Shown piece after piece: positions 33,401 through 45,819 of a stretch of DNA of 64,000 nt. A program made the position numbers and the translations under genes. This DNA is from Carallia brachiata (lineage: Eukaryota > Streptophyta > Magnoliopsida > Malpighiales > Rhizophoraceae). The stretch's first letter is position 1. Each line of letters starts with the position of its first letter. The DNA is taken from contig JADCRB010000001.1 in assembly GCA_021464245.1 (NCBI GenBank), positions 5,700,152-5,764,151 on the forward strand, read 5' to 3'. The notes under the pieces were generated by a model that saw only the letters and a program-made list of their open reading frames with translations, made no database searches and was not told the origin of the DNA.

Positions 33401-36400
33401 TTCTAGAGTGTAAGCAGAATGCAAGAAAAGACAGAAATTACCCATTAAGCGGGTTAACAATGCCTGGAAAATAGTCACCAAAAGCAAGCTTGTTGATCCG
33501 ATGACTTACCTATATCATGCACCGCAACATAAAATTCAGTTACAAAGTCAAATTTCCAGAAAGCAAAATAAAACAGTGAAAATAGATTAGGATTATTTAA
33601 CTAATATCTAAAGAATGTTAACACAAAGCATCTCACATTATAACTGTCCATCTGGAAAGCCAGCAAATCATGGACACGAAAATTAGACTGATGAAAGCTC
33701 TTCCCAGGTGCAAAATGAAAATTTCCTGCCACCTTACTTACTTCTAGAGATCCATATATATTACATCCTTCACCTTGTTCATCTTTTACCTTTTGCACAA
33801 AGCCCTCTCGTTTGCACTGAAACCAAATAAGAATGAGTAAAAACTCCGAACAATACAAAGCCAAAAAAGATTAAAAAAAAAAAAAAAACCAGCAAACAAT
33901 TTTCCTAACTGGCACAGGTGTGGAAGAAAGTTCAGACACATGCATACCTTGCATGGTTGATTCTAAACTGGTTCTTTGGTAGGTAATAAAGTCCACAAAT
34001 AATGCAACAAGTATAGCCAGTTCAAGATAAGAATATACAGCTTCCTTGCTTGGTCTTGTAGCAATGGAGAATAATATAAAAATTTGCATGTCATTCAATA
34101 AATTATAAGAAAAAGGTATCAACTTCTCCATCTTATTCTCACAAGCCAGTTGCCTCATTTTGCCATCACAGGAACAATTGCAGTCGTGTTTCATCAACTC
34201 TAAGAGTAAACACCATCAACAATCTTTTGACCATCCATCAAAGTAACAATGGTACAGACCAAGGGGACCCTCCTAAGTCCCAAATCCCAAAGCAGTACAT
34301 CAAATCTCCAATCCACATAAAAGCTAAGCATAATAACATTGGGAATTTGATCACCAACTGGTGCTTCAAAAACCAAAATTATCAAAAATTAATGGAAGGA
34401 CCCACCACCACCTAAAGAAGCCTATAATAGAATGTTTCCCCTTCCATTTCAAAGATGCTTCCAAAGTCATACCCCATAGGGAAGCCTATTTGTAACAGAC
34501 ACCCACTTTACATCCTCCAAAAGTCATACCCCACCATAAATCCAGGAATAACACAAAAATTTATCTTCTGACCCACATAGTCCTAGTTGATAGCAATTTT
34601 TGGTTTACAGATTCTCGACGTAGAGAAAACTCCTCATAATGGTATGAGGATATTACTCAAGCCAGGCCATGAGCAAAATTATTATTCCCAAAAATTTGAT
34701 AGCATGACAGTACCAAATAAAATGCAAAAAAGCAATGTTCCAAACTTCACCACAATATGATGTTATACGTAGAATCCAATAATAAAAGGCACAAGCATAT
34801 CCAAAGCAAAAACTGTTTTAGATCCATAAAATTATCATATAGATGTATTCTATAAGAGCCCCCAGCATACCAACCTGATCAATCAAATCTGCATTTGTCA
34901 GTGCCCACCCCTTCTTCCTATATGCTTCTTGAACTTCTTCACAAGAGTTACAACAATGGTCATCTGTCTGCTCGAAAGGAAGAGTCATAAGGGAGATTAA
35001 TCAAATGCAGAACCATCATATAAAGAATGTCAGTAAGGATTCATTCGACGTTCAGAATTTTTTCTGTTCAAAAAGGGAGAGGAAGAAAGAGTCTCATTTT
35101 CTTTCCTTGGTCAAACCAGGTTGATATTATAGCCAACCCTAACTTTTTTTACGGTATGCCTGTAATAACAACAACAACAACAACAGCGCCTTAATTCCAA
35201 ATTTAACTAGGACCGGCAGCATAAAGCTTTCCTCACCATTCCGTTCTATCATGAACTAAGTTTGCTGTGAGATCTAATTGTCCTAAATCCTTCCTAACCA
35301 AAGAATTCCAAATCAACTTAAGTTGTCATCTCCCTTTACTCTTTCCATCCACCTAGATATGGTCACCACTCTCAATTGAAGCATTTGTAGGTCAAATAGA
35401 ATTAAATAGTTTCATAACATAAAACATTTGATTATTTCCAAATATCTCTTCTTATTTTCCATTGTTCCAGCAGGTTTAATTTCGGGATTGCTTTAGTGCA
35501 ATGTTAAAATCTGATATAGCGTCTTGAAGCAAATGGAGTAGACTAGTCATTAGATCCATCCTTTAAATGGGGGCAAACTATCAACCAGATGCACTACCTG
35601 GCTCATGGTTTTTTATGTTTATACACATCTGCAGAAAACTCAGAAAGCTGAACTAGCCTACCAGTGTGCATCATAATCACTCAAGAAAATGATGTTTGTA
35701 GCACCATATGTGTGTGTTCCATCATGTGCATATTTCAAGGCATGAATAAGCCCATAAAGCATTCCAAATAAACACTCTCAGAACCCTAGAAATTTATGGA
35801 TCTTCAACAAGGATAGTCCAGTAGGAAGTAGGAACTGCACAATCCAACTAAGTCCAACCAATGGCACGCTAGAATATCTTATGTTCTTTTTTCATTATAC
35901 TAAGTCTAGGATCTACTTCTTGATAACAGTGACGTACAAATACAAGTGGAAAATAGACATGATGAGTTCGACATGGAAACCAAAATCTGTGACCATAAAA
36001 CAACTAAGTATACTGATAAAGCTGTATATATATGCCAATTCCATTTTGCTTTGAGCTTGAGTTAGCAAGAGCAATCTCAAACTTTTGTGAAGTTCATGGT
36101 GAATGAGGCTATGAACGACAAGAGACACAGAACAAAAAAAAAGTGGTATTAGATGAGTATGCAAATCCATGACTTCAATATCATTATTCTAACAGCCTGT
36201 AAATGACAACAAAATTGCCATGAAGGAAAATTTTAACCCCGGCTCTTTAGCACAACCAGTGAGACATTCTCTCCCAAGCCAGTAAACAAATGACCAGAAT
36301 TTCTTTTTAAAACTTTTTTAACGAATTATAGTCGTAAAAAAACTCAAGTTTATAAAAAAGGAAGAAATATATTAATATAACATTTCTTTCTCTAGTCTAT

Positions 36401-37073
36401 CATTTCACATAATTTGGATAGAAAAGCTTCTGCAAGTAAAGCCCAGCTATCAGATTGTCATAAAGTAAAACCACTATCAATGTTCCTTCACAATGGAAGG
36501 AAAAATATTCAAAAAGTTTTCTATTCGATTAGCAATCATATGATTATCTCATACATAACACTATTGCACGACCACAAATTATACAGATAATGTTGTGAAA
36601 CAAGATGACAAAAATCAGTTTACCGTTTCTGCACCATAACATGAACCACAATAAGTTTCTCCATGCTCAAGTCTGCCCCCATGCCTTTGCAAAGGCTTCT
36701 CAATCTGTCGAAAAGGTGAAGAGGAGAACAGAACATTAAATATAAAAAGTAGAAGCAAAGCATTAAGTTCGTAAAACAGTGTATCAAGTAAAGGATAATA
36801 AATTTTTTTTTTTCATGAGAACGAATCTTGTTTCATGCATGTGTGAGGTTCGGTAGACAGCAAAGAGACACGTTAAACTTAAATGACATCATTGGTAGAG
36901 ATCTGCCTAAGACAAGAATGGGAGAGAAACGAAGAACAATAAGCATGCATAAATGAAAATGCCATAACTCATTCTTCAAGTGCAGATGTCATCAGCTACA
37001 ATTGTTAAACTATTGTAAGATACGTAAAGATGGTGCACAGATATACACACACACCACAAGTAGGATGACGGGG

Positions 37074-37106
<33 letters not shown>

Positions 37107-39863
37107 TATGTGTGGGTGTGTGTCAACCAACCTTCGGTGCACCAATCCCATCCTGCCTGACTTCTATTACTTCACCATTTGAATTAATCCTCTTCTTGGT
37201 TATATCATGTCTCTGGCAAGTAAAAAGGACAAACCAATCAAAGCCAAATTAATTAGATTAATAAAAATGGATCACCCAATAATGATGTATACACAAATCA
37301 GCATCAATTAACTTCTTGCATACATACTATATCAAAATGCTGCTCTCCACTAATATCCATGGCGTCAAGACTGAGTAATGAACATGGAATGGCAGGAAAA
37401 GTGACATCAAACTGCAAATTTACCATTAAAGATGGAACTTTAGGAGAGGAAAAAATGATAATACCTCTGAAATTAGAGTTACAGACGATAAACAGGAGAA
37501 AACGAAAGCAATGAGACGACAATTATTGTTGAAGGCTCTGCTATGCTAGAAACACCACTTCAACGCTAAGATGCAATAGAGTATAAATATTAGTCGGATG
37601 TTTACTAGTGTTCAACGATTTCAATAATTTGAATTGTCGAAAGGACCAAAAATATAACCCTGACACCAAACCAACCACGTTTGCAGAAAAGACAAAGCAT
37701 GCTGATATCCGTCCACAGAACTGGGGAACAAAATGGAGCAAATAGATAATTCTTCTTAATTACATTGATTCGTAAGGTTTCGCCCCTTGAAGTATCCACA
37801 AAAAGCTTTGTCTCTGTAACTGTGTGCAGGTATAATCCTTCAAAAGTCAAAATCAAGAAAACAATGAGGCTTGCAACTGATGAAACAAGATCCTGCAAAT
37901 TAAAAAAACTTTTGGGAGGAGGGGGCATGAATAAGTGTTGTTCAACATCAACTTTAGAGGAACAATGAATAACATAAACATCCAGAAGGGTCGGCTCAGA
38001 GCTTATGGTTCACCAAATAAAGAACAAAAACCAATACATAAAGCAGTTTAAATTTGCTTGTCTTTCTATCCACTGAACCGTGTCTATGGTCATAATTGTC
38101 AAGAAGTTTCTCATCAAAATAACTTAATACCATAACAAAGGCTATACAGGATTTTAGCAATAATGAGTTGGATATTATCAGACTCCTGGCTACACCAAGA
38201 ACATATACAAGCATCAGACTGTAGCCCTGCCAATTATCATCACTGTCACAAATATGCATACTTCCACCAAGAAGGTGTGGTTAAATTTCCCACCAAGTGA
38301 AAAGAGCTGAATACCAACCACATTTGTGCTTAAGGAAGGTGCTGCCTGAAAGATTCAAAGGAGCTTCTACAAAGGGGGAAAATGAATCCACCAAAACAAG
38401 CAAACAAACCAATGAAAAACTAAACGAAAAGGACAGGAAGGGAAATTCAAAGCAATAATCAGGTATATCTTTCCAGAAATATAGCCACTAATTTCACAGG
38501 CGTGCATTAGGAAAAAATAGCATCCCAATACACTTTCACATTCCAATACATCCAAGACATTAAGGGTGAGCCTTGGTATCAGGGCAAGGTTACTCCATTC
38601 AAACCCGGAGGTCTTCAAGACATGAAAACAACCCCTCCATTAAAAAAGGGATAAGGTTGCATACAAATGACCCTTCGCCTAAACCCCACCATGTGTACGC
38701 CTTGTGTATGGGGACGCCAACTTTATATATCCAAGGGTCTTATATTATTCTAACATTTTAGTTTTAGTAAGAATTTTTTAGTAAATACCAGCATCGTGAA
38801 GGTTAATCAAGATAAGAGCTCCAATTCCATAAAATTTGGAAGCATCATATCAAATAGTTGCAAACTTCTGATCTCTATTAGTTTTTTCCTCGTATACATC
38901 AGATGTTGATCACAGTAATTAAAAATTGTATTCAGCTCAGGTCAGCTATTACAGATAATCCAAATAACATGTTCCCAAGCCAATATCATGCCAAGAAACA
39001 AGCAATGGACTATTGCACTAATAAGAGTGACAATAAGCCTTGACAAGTAGAATAAAGGACCCTACCAAAATCATGTGCATCCATTTAATGTTCAACTTTT
39101 AAGAAAGTACTGTTCAACCCAAGCATAAAAGGAAAAGAAAGAAGCAAAACAAAGCAGAAAAATATAGATTGATTTTCGACTTTCAATTTGAAAGTGAGCA
39201 TGACAAAGAAATCACTAAGCAATTAGAAGATAAACCAATGACTGCCCCAAAACATCTTAAGCCCCAGATATGCTAAGATGCCTTACGTTGCACAGTGATT
39301 CTTTACATCTAGAGACATCATGGAATTCGCACATATAAACCATGCCCACATCTGTTACAAGAGAGCTTGGCTCCTAATGCAAAACCAAATTTGGGTCACA
39401 GAAGATAAATCACTGAGTTTTGACAAGGTAGAGTCAATGATGACATCACAGAGCATGAGCATGAATTGTGTGCAATTCGCGCAAGATAAATGAGCAAACT
39501 TTCATTTGGCTCCCACCCTGGTAGCACCAATGTCTGCTCTCAACATAAAGAAACCACTCTAAATGAAATGTAACTCTTCCATTGCCAGACAAAGTCAAAT
39601 TCAAAAACATAACAAAACTACCACCAAATGTGTTCTTCTGTTTTTCTCTCTCCGTCCCTCATACCTTTCGTGAAATAGCTTCAAATTACATTGCCTAACA
39701 AGGATGATGCTAATTAATCGTCAAACAAAAAGGAGAACAAAAAATTAAAATAAAAATAAAAACGTAGCCCACCCACAAACAATACTTGATGCCAGCTAAG
39801 GAAGAAGCTTTAGCCTACTTACTTCAGTCACAAAACAGTCAAACACCCAATTTTTGAATCGTA

Positions 39864-39914
<51 letters not shown>

Positions 39915-40271
39915 TCCCCAATTCTTTCCCACTTGGTTATATTATATTAGAACAATAAAGGGGGAAGGAAATAAACCCAAGCAACAGCCAATGAATTTTT
40001 CCTAATTTCCAAGAAACCAAACAGAGACAAAAGCAATAAGTCCCAGCAAACAACTGTTATTCTCAGCAAGGCAAAAATAAAAAACAACAGAGAGAAAGAT
40101 AGAAAGAGAGAAAGAGAGGAAAGACATACGGAACTCGGAGAAGAAAAGGAAGAGCATGAGGAGCGAAGAGACGAGAGTGATAAGGCCGCCGGAGAGCGTA
40201 CGGCTGTAGAAATCCTCGTTTATTTTTGGGTATGCGTCCAAATTCCTTAGCTTCTGAATCAACCCCTCCAT
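30477..40271 (-). CDS. ERGIC3: ERGIC3/Erv46-type early secretory pathway cargo receptor, 13 exons
   Basis: Exons in transcript order: 40271-40130, 37837-37764, 37411-37328, 37212-37132, 36704-36624, 34967-34875, 33816-33637, 33509-33442, 32534-32483, 32102-32049, 31953-31867, 31470-31404, 30568-30477. Every join keeps frame with GT-AG introns, giving 384 residues, the usual family length. The family cycles between ER and Golgi in COPII/COPI vesicles, with Erv41/ERGIC2 as partner in yeast. N-terminal ERGIC_N segment: MEGLIQKLRNLDAYPKINED, then first membrane span about 27-46 (ITLVSSLLMLFLFF) and VDTSRGETLRIN. The luminal domain holds the Cys cluster C146, C149, C159, C160, C163, C186, C203 and the block VAGNFHFAPGKSF (about 214-226). 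The second membrane span is about 343-363 (LHFITNLCAIIGGIF), followed by SFIYHGQRAIKRK and a short basic cytosolic tail ending KYR. Introns carry an Au-like SINE, an RTE LINE tail and several microsatellites. It looks intact. Confidence 0.95.
32230..32256. repeat. (GA)n microsatellite in an ERGIC3 intron
   Basis: About 13 GA units between exons 9 and 10 of the ERGIC3 gene. Confidence 0.95.
35164..35372 (-). mobile_element. RTE-type LINE 3' end with (TTG)n tail
   Basis: On the minus strand the piece ends in a (TTG)n tail (35184-35164). The preceding 190 bases read, with stops, as the C-terminal tail of plant RTE-type polyproteins: a MERVKGDD-like start, then DRAEW-like IERNGEE, then PVLVKFGIKAL. 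The order and the TTG tail fit a severely 5'-truncated RTE LINE. It lies in the intron between exons 5 and 6 of the ERGIC3 gene, in the same orientation as the gene. Confidence 0.6.
37072..37128. repeat. Compound (GA)n-(TG)n microsatellite next to a splice donor
   Basis: On the plus strand (GA)n about 13 units then (TG)n with interruptions. On the minus (sense) strand the ERGIC3 intron after exon 4 therefore opens GTTGGTTGAC followed at once by CA repeats and CT repeats. Confidence 0.95.
38564..38728 (+). mobile_element. Au-like SINE (tRNA-derived)
   Basis: Diagnostic order of Au SINE blocks: gagccttggtatcagggcaa (A-box side), ttactccatt, cccggaggtc (B-box side), aaaacaacccc, ggataaggttgcatacaaat, gacccttcgcctaaacccca, tgtgtacgcc and a short T-containing end. 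Diverged by many transitions, hence old. It lies in the first ERGIC3 intron, antisense to the gene. The TSD is not certain. Confidence 0.85.
39869..39912. repeat. (AT)n microsatellite in ERGIC3 intron 1
   Basis: Uninterrupted AT dinucleotide run of about 22 units, some 220 bp downstream (in transcript terms) of the exon 1 donor. Confidence 0.95.
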
Positions 40272-40500
40272 TCTTTCCTCTTTTTTCCTTTTTGGGTTGC
40301 TATTCCTTTTGAAATTACTAATAAATTAAATTTTAGATTAAACACCAGAATTTCATCAAGAATTCTTATAACATCCAATTTCGCTCTCTCTCTCTCTCTC
40401 TCTATCTCTGTGTGTATATAATATAAACGTAATAAGAAGGGATTTTTGGCGAGAGAGACGGAGACGGAACAGGACGAGTCCTACGAGGTTGAGGGGATAA
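40272..40500 (-). promoter_or_regulatory. 5' leader and core promoter region of the ERGIC3 gene
   Basis: On the minus strand the sequence before the ATG holds a GA-rich run (complement of the CT microsatellite at 40384-40408) and, further out, a TATA-like tatattatat (near 40410-40425). Transcription probably starts between about 40300 and 40400; this is inference from composition and position. Confidence 0.4.
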
Positions 40501-41770
40501 ACTGAGCTGCAGAATGAGTTAAATGAAAACTAATAAAACTCAAATTTGCAATAAAAGAATAATAAAACTTTGTTTCTACCTAATCTATTTTCTCTGTCTT
40601 CCTTATCTCAGAGAAAATAATGTGCTCATTGATTAATTAAGGGTTTGATTTGGTACACAAAAATTAATATATGGATGGTACATATATAAAATATATTTTT
40701 TTTGATAAATTTAATTATTTTTATAATAAAAATTAATATATGAATTTTTTTTATCATATTTTATTAATTTTATTATAAAAATAATTAAACCTGTCATAAT
40801 ATATATACTAAATATGTGTACCATAATACCAAACTTTTTTGATTAATTAATAATTGCACAAAAAAATTATTAATTATAATATTTCTAATATATCTAGAAC
40901 TTTTATATGATTGTATACCACAAAATTCTTATGGAGTATTTTTATTGCAGGAAATCAGAAATACAGAGGTCGTACAAAGTAAATAAAAATTTCAGATAAA
41001 AAAATCCTAGAGATAAAATAAGAAAAATGCACTTAGAAATAATAACATATATAATAATAATATATATGCACATATATATTATTATTTTGAATTTTATTAT
41101 ACAACTTAATTTTATTTAATAATAAAATAACTGTACAAACAATATTTAATTATTTAATTATTTTTTAAAAAATATTTAATAATTTATATTACTCATTTAT
41201 TTAATTATTATTACATGATATTTTTTTGTTATTATATCAACAAGTACAATAATTGTACAAAACTCCTCCAAATTTTTCAATGCAAATTGAATTTTCATAT
41301 TCGATTCAAATGTGGATTGAAATTTTGTTTGTTCGAGCCGAATTGTCTTTTTTTTTTTTTATTTCTCTCAAACTAAAACAATATATTAAATTTTGGCCTA
41401 GCCAAAACAAATCTCAAAAAAAACATCAAATTTCAAAGTTGACTGAAGATAAACTTGGACTTCATATTAGATTGGTGGAACTGAGCAGCTCAATTCGACA
41501 ATTTAACAATTCGGTTAAATTCCGGAAAAAAGGTTGTTAAGCTAAGTGGAGTGAATCGAGCAGAGGATTGAACCATGTGTCATGCACATTACTTATAAGT
41601 TTATTATATATTAATTTTAATTATAAATTTCATATATTTTTTATTATTTTTTTAATTAAAGTTGACTTATAATAAATTTATTAATGATATACACAATATT
41701 TAATTAGATCTTATACTCAACTCGATCTCTCTATGTGTACAACCTATACTCTCAAGTCAGGCGAATCCTA
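40501..41770. other. AT-rich intergenic stretch
   Basis: Upstream flank of the ERGIC3 gene, with AT-rich sequence containing short palindromic stretches (near 40700-40830, around ataaaaattaatatatg / catattttattaatttta). No gene is recognised; the 95-codon ORF at 41253 has no domain signature. Confidence 0.55.
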
Positions 41771-41778
41771 CTACAAAC

Positions 41779-42532
41779 CATAGTTATTAAACCCGCCCGG
41801 ATGTTGACCCGGTCAGGCGACTGGGTCAGTGGGTCAACCAGTGGGTCATTAATTAAAAAAAAAAGAATATATCAAATAATATATATAAATTTTTTTGTAC
41901 AATTTAATACAATAACTACATTTTTACAAGTTAAAAAGTAATTTATATCAATTAAAATTTTGATAAAAATTCTTAAAAAATTATTTTTCAATGTAAATTG
42001 TAACATATTACTTAATATATGAAGTTATGAACAACGTTAAATTATTATATAAAGAAAAATATATAGTGAAAAGTGAAAAATTCTTAAATTATATAAGAAA
42101 ATATTATATAATATTGTTTAATATTATGAAAATATTATTTTTATCGTTCACATAGTAAAAAGATAAAAATATAATAAATTTTAGTATGTAAATATTATGT
42201 AAATATTATTGTTCCTGTAATAAAAAGTGAAAAAAAATATATAATTTTTACTGTACAAATACTGTTTATTATTAAAAATATTATTTTTACTGTTTACACA
42301 GTAAATAATTAAAAAAATATAATTTTTTATTATTTAATTGTCCCGGAGTACTGTTTATTTTTACTGTTTATTATTACAAAAATATTATTTTTACTGTTTG
42401 CACAGTAAAAAGTACAAAAAAAAATAATTTTTTATTATTTAATTGACCCGGGTACTGTTCATGAAACCCGGCCCGGCCCAGTGCCCGGGTCACTGGGCCG
42501 CCGGTCGGGCCGAGCCGGGTTTAATAACTATG
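41779..42532. mobile_element. hAT-like non-autonomous element, 754 bp, perfect 8-bp TSD
   Basis: Perfect 17-bp terminal inverted repeats CATAGTTATTAAACCCG and perfect 8-bp duplications CTACAAAC (41771-41778 and 42533-42540). Both ends are GC-rich with GACCCGG / GGGTCACTGG-type subterminal motifs; the core is AT-rich and contains repeated attatttttactgttta blocks. There is no transposase. Among the best defined insertions in the window. Confidence 0.9.
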
Positions 42533-42949
42533 CTACAAACATGCCTAAGTACATAGGTGGTCGGTCAACCCTAGATTACAAGGGTAACACCAAAGAAATC
42601 TTCCATACTTCACATATTGCATTTTCAAGAACGAAAAACGTACATGGAAGGAGCAAATAACGGAAAACTTAAGGGATGGTGGGTTCATTAATTAACAAAA
42701 ATTATATTTTTAATCAAATTTTATGTTAACACTAAGCATGTTTAGGACTTACGTTTTAAAAAATATTTTTTATGATTTTCTTTATTAATATTTTAATATT
42801 AAAAATTATAAAAAAAAATTTGGTCAGGAAAAATGGCACATCGCTGTAGTGGATTCTTTCAAGAATTATATTTTACATATATCTTTTTCGACTGCAAATA
42901 AAAGATATCATTGACTTAAAGGAGACTTATTAAATAAGATGCATTATAG
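42533..42949. other. Short non-coding stretch with one half of a flanking repeat
   Basis: Bases about 42755-42880 (ttaatattttaatattaaaa, then a variant of gtggcacatcgctgtag) resemble 56045-56165 on the other side of the LINE. No gene. Confidence 0.5.
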
Positions 42950-43785
42950 ATCCTTTGTGGGTTGCTTTCCCAGTATCCCCTCCCGGACTGAGTGGCAACT
43001 TAGTTTGCTGCTAGACTGGCACCTCTAACGACAAAAAGTATAAGAGCAATTAGATAAAGTTTAGAGGATATTGTAATTGTCTTTAAGGATAGGTGCTATC
43101 TCCCAAGGCCACGTGCTTGAGCACGCTAGCAGCGCTCCACACACAAGTTAACAATCTGTTTCGATGATCATGTTAGCTTCCCATATGGATTTAGCCAGTT
43201 TGGCCACCATTAAGACTGTTGAAGCCTCAGCCATGATGGGAGATCTCGCTTTTCACTTTCTAGTTATATCCATGACAACTTTGCCTCTTGAATTTCTACA
43301 AATGGTCGTTCCTCTAGCTTCCTGTGTAGATTGCTTAAATGATACATCACATTTAATCTTGAGAAGACCCATGGGAGGAGGCTTCTATCTCAGGGAAGGT
43401 TCTGGGAGTCTTACATATGGCGTTTGAATGTCCAATAGAACCCCCCTCAACTTCGAACTTAGCCCTTTCATGTATTGGATAGTCACAGTTGGGTTGGGGG
43501 CTCTTGAATCAAACACCCATTCATTTCTGGTTTTTTATATTTGTTAGCACAAAATTGCTACCTCTACAAGTAGTTCATGATTTTTGGATTTTAGTAAAAA
43601 CTCCAAGGTATGCTCCCACCATGAGGCAAAAGAAGGAAAACCATTTCGGCCTATATGTAGCCTAAGCTACTTGTGAACCCCGACACCTAAGCATGAGGGT
43701 AGAAGAAGATAAGATGCTTAATGGTCTTAGATTCTCAGCCACAGATGGGGCATTTGCATGGTGTTCTGACACGTTTCTTGACGAG
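42950..43785 (-). pseudogene. L1-type LINE, 3' part: zinc-knuckle (zf-RVT) and RNase H remnants
   Basis: Minus strand. Just inside the gypsy boundary the frame reads KKRVRTPCKCPICG, the zf-RVT-type Cys motif following the LINE reverse transcriptase. About 43150-43340 reads as a plant LINE RNase H-like domain: CDVSFKQSTQEA, RNSRGKVVMDI, AEASTVLM, and AKSIWEANMIIETDC. Nearer 43000 is a decayed RNase H tail (VVRGASLAANLVATQSG). Many stops and shifts. This is the 3' half of the element whose 5' half lies at 54658-56030. Confidence 0.8.
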
Positions 43786-44132
43786 TGTTAGGGCGAAAAC
43801 CATCATTATCTTTATTATCCCTAAGCAAACATAGGCCCAATAAGGGGAGTATTCAGCTCTCCACAACCTTGATACGTAAGACAAATGACACTGCCACGTC
43901 AATTCAACGTCTACTATTAATACTCAACTAACCTATTGTTTTTGAGGTAAGCATTTATTACTCTTTCTTTGCGTCATCCATCATTTTTCATGTGCCTGTC
44001 TCTGACATAGGCATTAGAATGCTAACGCTGGGCCAACCCCCGACATTTTAGCCTCCTTGTCTTGCAAGCCCACTCGCTTGGGGGGTCTCAGCCTAATCAG
44101 CCCAAGTACCCACATCAGATTTAGATTGATCA
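43786..44132 (+). repeat. 5' LTR of the gypsy element (347 bp)
   Basis: Begins TGTTAGGGCG and ends TTTAGATTGATCA. Its last 240 bases align with the 3' LTR at roughly three quarters identity by eye (shared aggtaagcatttattactc and ggtctca blocks), so the insertion is old. Confidence 0.85.
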
Positions 44133-44135
44133 TAT

Positions 44136-44154
44136 TGGTGCCGTCTATGGAAAC
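44136..44154 (+). other. Primer-binding site of the gypsy element
   Basis: TGGTGCCGTCTATGGAAAC starts three bases after the 5' LTR end. A TGG start at this spot is the signature of tRNA-primed minus-strand synthesis. I do not assign the tRNA. Confidence 0.75.
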
Positions 44155-45079
44155 TTTGTTTTCTCCTAAAAGTTTAGAACCCTTGTGAGACCCTGAGTCT
44201 ACTCTTGTGACGATGGCCGACGAAAACCCCCTATAGGAGATGTATTTGTATCATTTGGTCAAAACATCCTTCAATCCACCGTTTCTACAAAAAAAATTCC
44301 TAGCCATGCAGGAAAAAGCTCGCTCTTTGCTCGCCTCCTTATCAACGTGAGAAAAATGAGTCCCTGCTGGCCCATAATACAACCCACTAGGCCCATCCCC
44401 CTCTATTCACGAAGAAACCCTAGACCAAACATGCACCAAAACCCCCTTCCCAATGACCTAAACCCAACCATCCCCAATGTGGCAGAAAACATCATGCTAC
44501 CCCCTCTGAACCAAAAAGGCAAAACTACTTCCTCAGAGAGGGTTTACCCCAGACGTCTCTCATTTTCCCTACCTCGACCTATAAGAGATCATTCTCCCAA
44601 TGCATCCTAGCACTATGAGGCCTATAGCCCATCTCCCTCTCATGATCAGTCTATTAGCAAAATGGCCTTGGTGGCTTCCTCAAATGATCGCCTGAAGAAC
44701 CAACTCAAGCAACTTATGCTCAAAGTTGCCGCTGTAGAGAAAATTCCCCCTACACCCTAGCACCACTCGTAGGCTCCCCACTTACACCCGAGATTGAGAC
44801 ATCCCCATTGTAGGTTAAGTTCAAGATGTCAGTTCTTGACTCTTACAATAGAACCACAGATTCAAGTGACCATTAACTGCATTCCTGCACATTGATGTCT
44901 CTCCAATGAGCGTCTAAAGCAACCATATGCAAAGCCTTCTCCACTACACTCTAAGGGTCGACCCAGCAATGGTATTAGAACTCCCCCCTGCTCGATTAAT
45001 GGATTAGAACATTTGGGCCGCCTATTCCTAGCATAGTTTGTCACGAGTCGCTGGTAGAAGAAAGCAGCCACAACCCTCA

Positions 45080-45700
45080 TAATGGTCAGACAGGCCCCTA
45101 GAAAGACCCTCAAGGACTATGCCACATGTTTTAACTGGGAGATGCTAGAGGAGCAGAACTTGAATTCGGACTTTGCCCAGTCCACCTTCTGTGCTGGACT
45201 TAAAGAATCTTAGTTCACTTTCTCCCTAGACAAATAATGCCCGACTGACTTCGTAGAAGTAATGACCAAGGTAGAAAAATACATATTAGTGAAGGATGCG
45301 AGTCGGTCGCAGGCCGAAGCTGGTAAGAGGTCTCAGGAGAATGCTTCGAGGTTTTAGTCCAAAAAAAGGTCCAAGCTAATTACATGGGAACACTCCTTGA
45401 ATTGTCGAATGGGGGTATGCCCCCGGACCATATGAGGAAACTAGTCGATACACCCCTCTGAATGCCTCAAAATTTGAACTCCTTGTGGAGATCTAGAGCA
45501 AGAGTATACTCAATTGACCCCAAAACTGTTTTCAGACCCGAGCTTTAAAGATCAGTCAATGTTCTACCACTTTCACAATAACCACGACCTCTTAACAGAG
45601 GATTGCTTTCTGCTGAAGCAAGAGATAGAGAGCCTTATTAAACGAGGCATACTCCAAGAGTACATTTGAAGTGATCGTCAACTTCATACTCCCTACGAAA
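45080..45700 (+). pseudogene. Gypsy gag remnant
   Basis: The frame near 45090-45330 reads RKTLKDYATCFNWEMLEEQN and, after stops, PTDFVEVMTKVEKYI, the capsid region of plant gypsy gag. Bases 45555-45665 read YHFHNNHDLLTEDCFLLKQE, then IESLIKRGILQEYI, the conserved H..H....C gag end. Stops at about 45212 and 45238 kill it. The 44155-45080 segment is degenerate N-terminal gag/leader with no clear domain. Confidence 0.82.
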
Positions 45701-45819
45701 AAAGAGCAAGAACTCGAGGATAGATCAACTAAACCCAACAGGCAAAAGCCCCTTAGCTAATAGCAAATCCTAAAATAACAGCATGTTTACTCTCCCTGAC
45801 CCCAAGAACCATCAATGTC

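Noticed and set aside
35913..36170. 85-codon minus-strand ORF inside an ERGIC3 intron
   Set aside because: It lies wholly in an intron, has no recognised domain, and the flanking exons join in frame without it.
43488..43510. G-rich ggttgggggctc as a gypsy polypurine tract left of the 5' LTR
   Set aside because: It lies outside the element as defined by the ACGAG duplications and within the LINE RNase H region.
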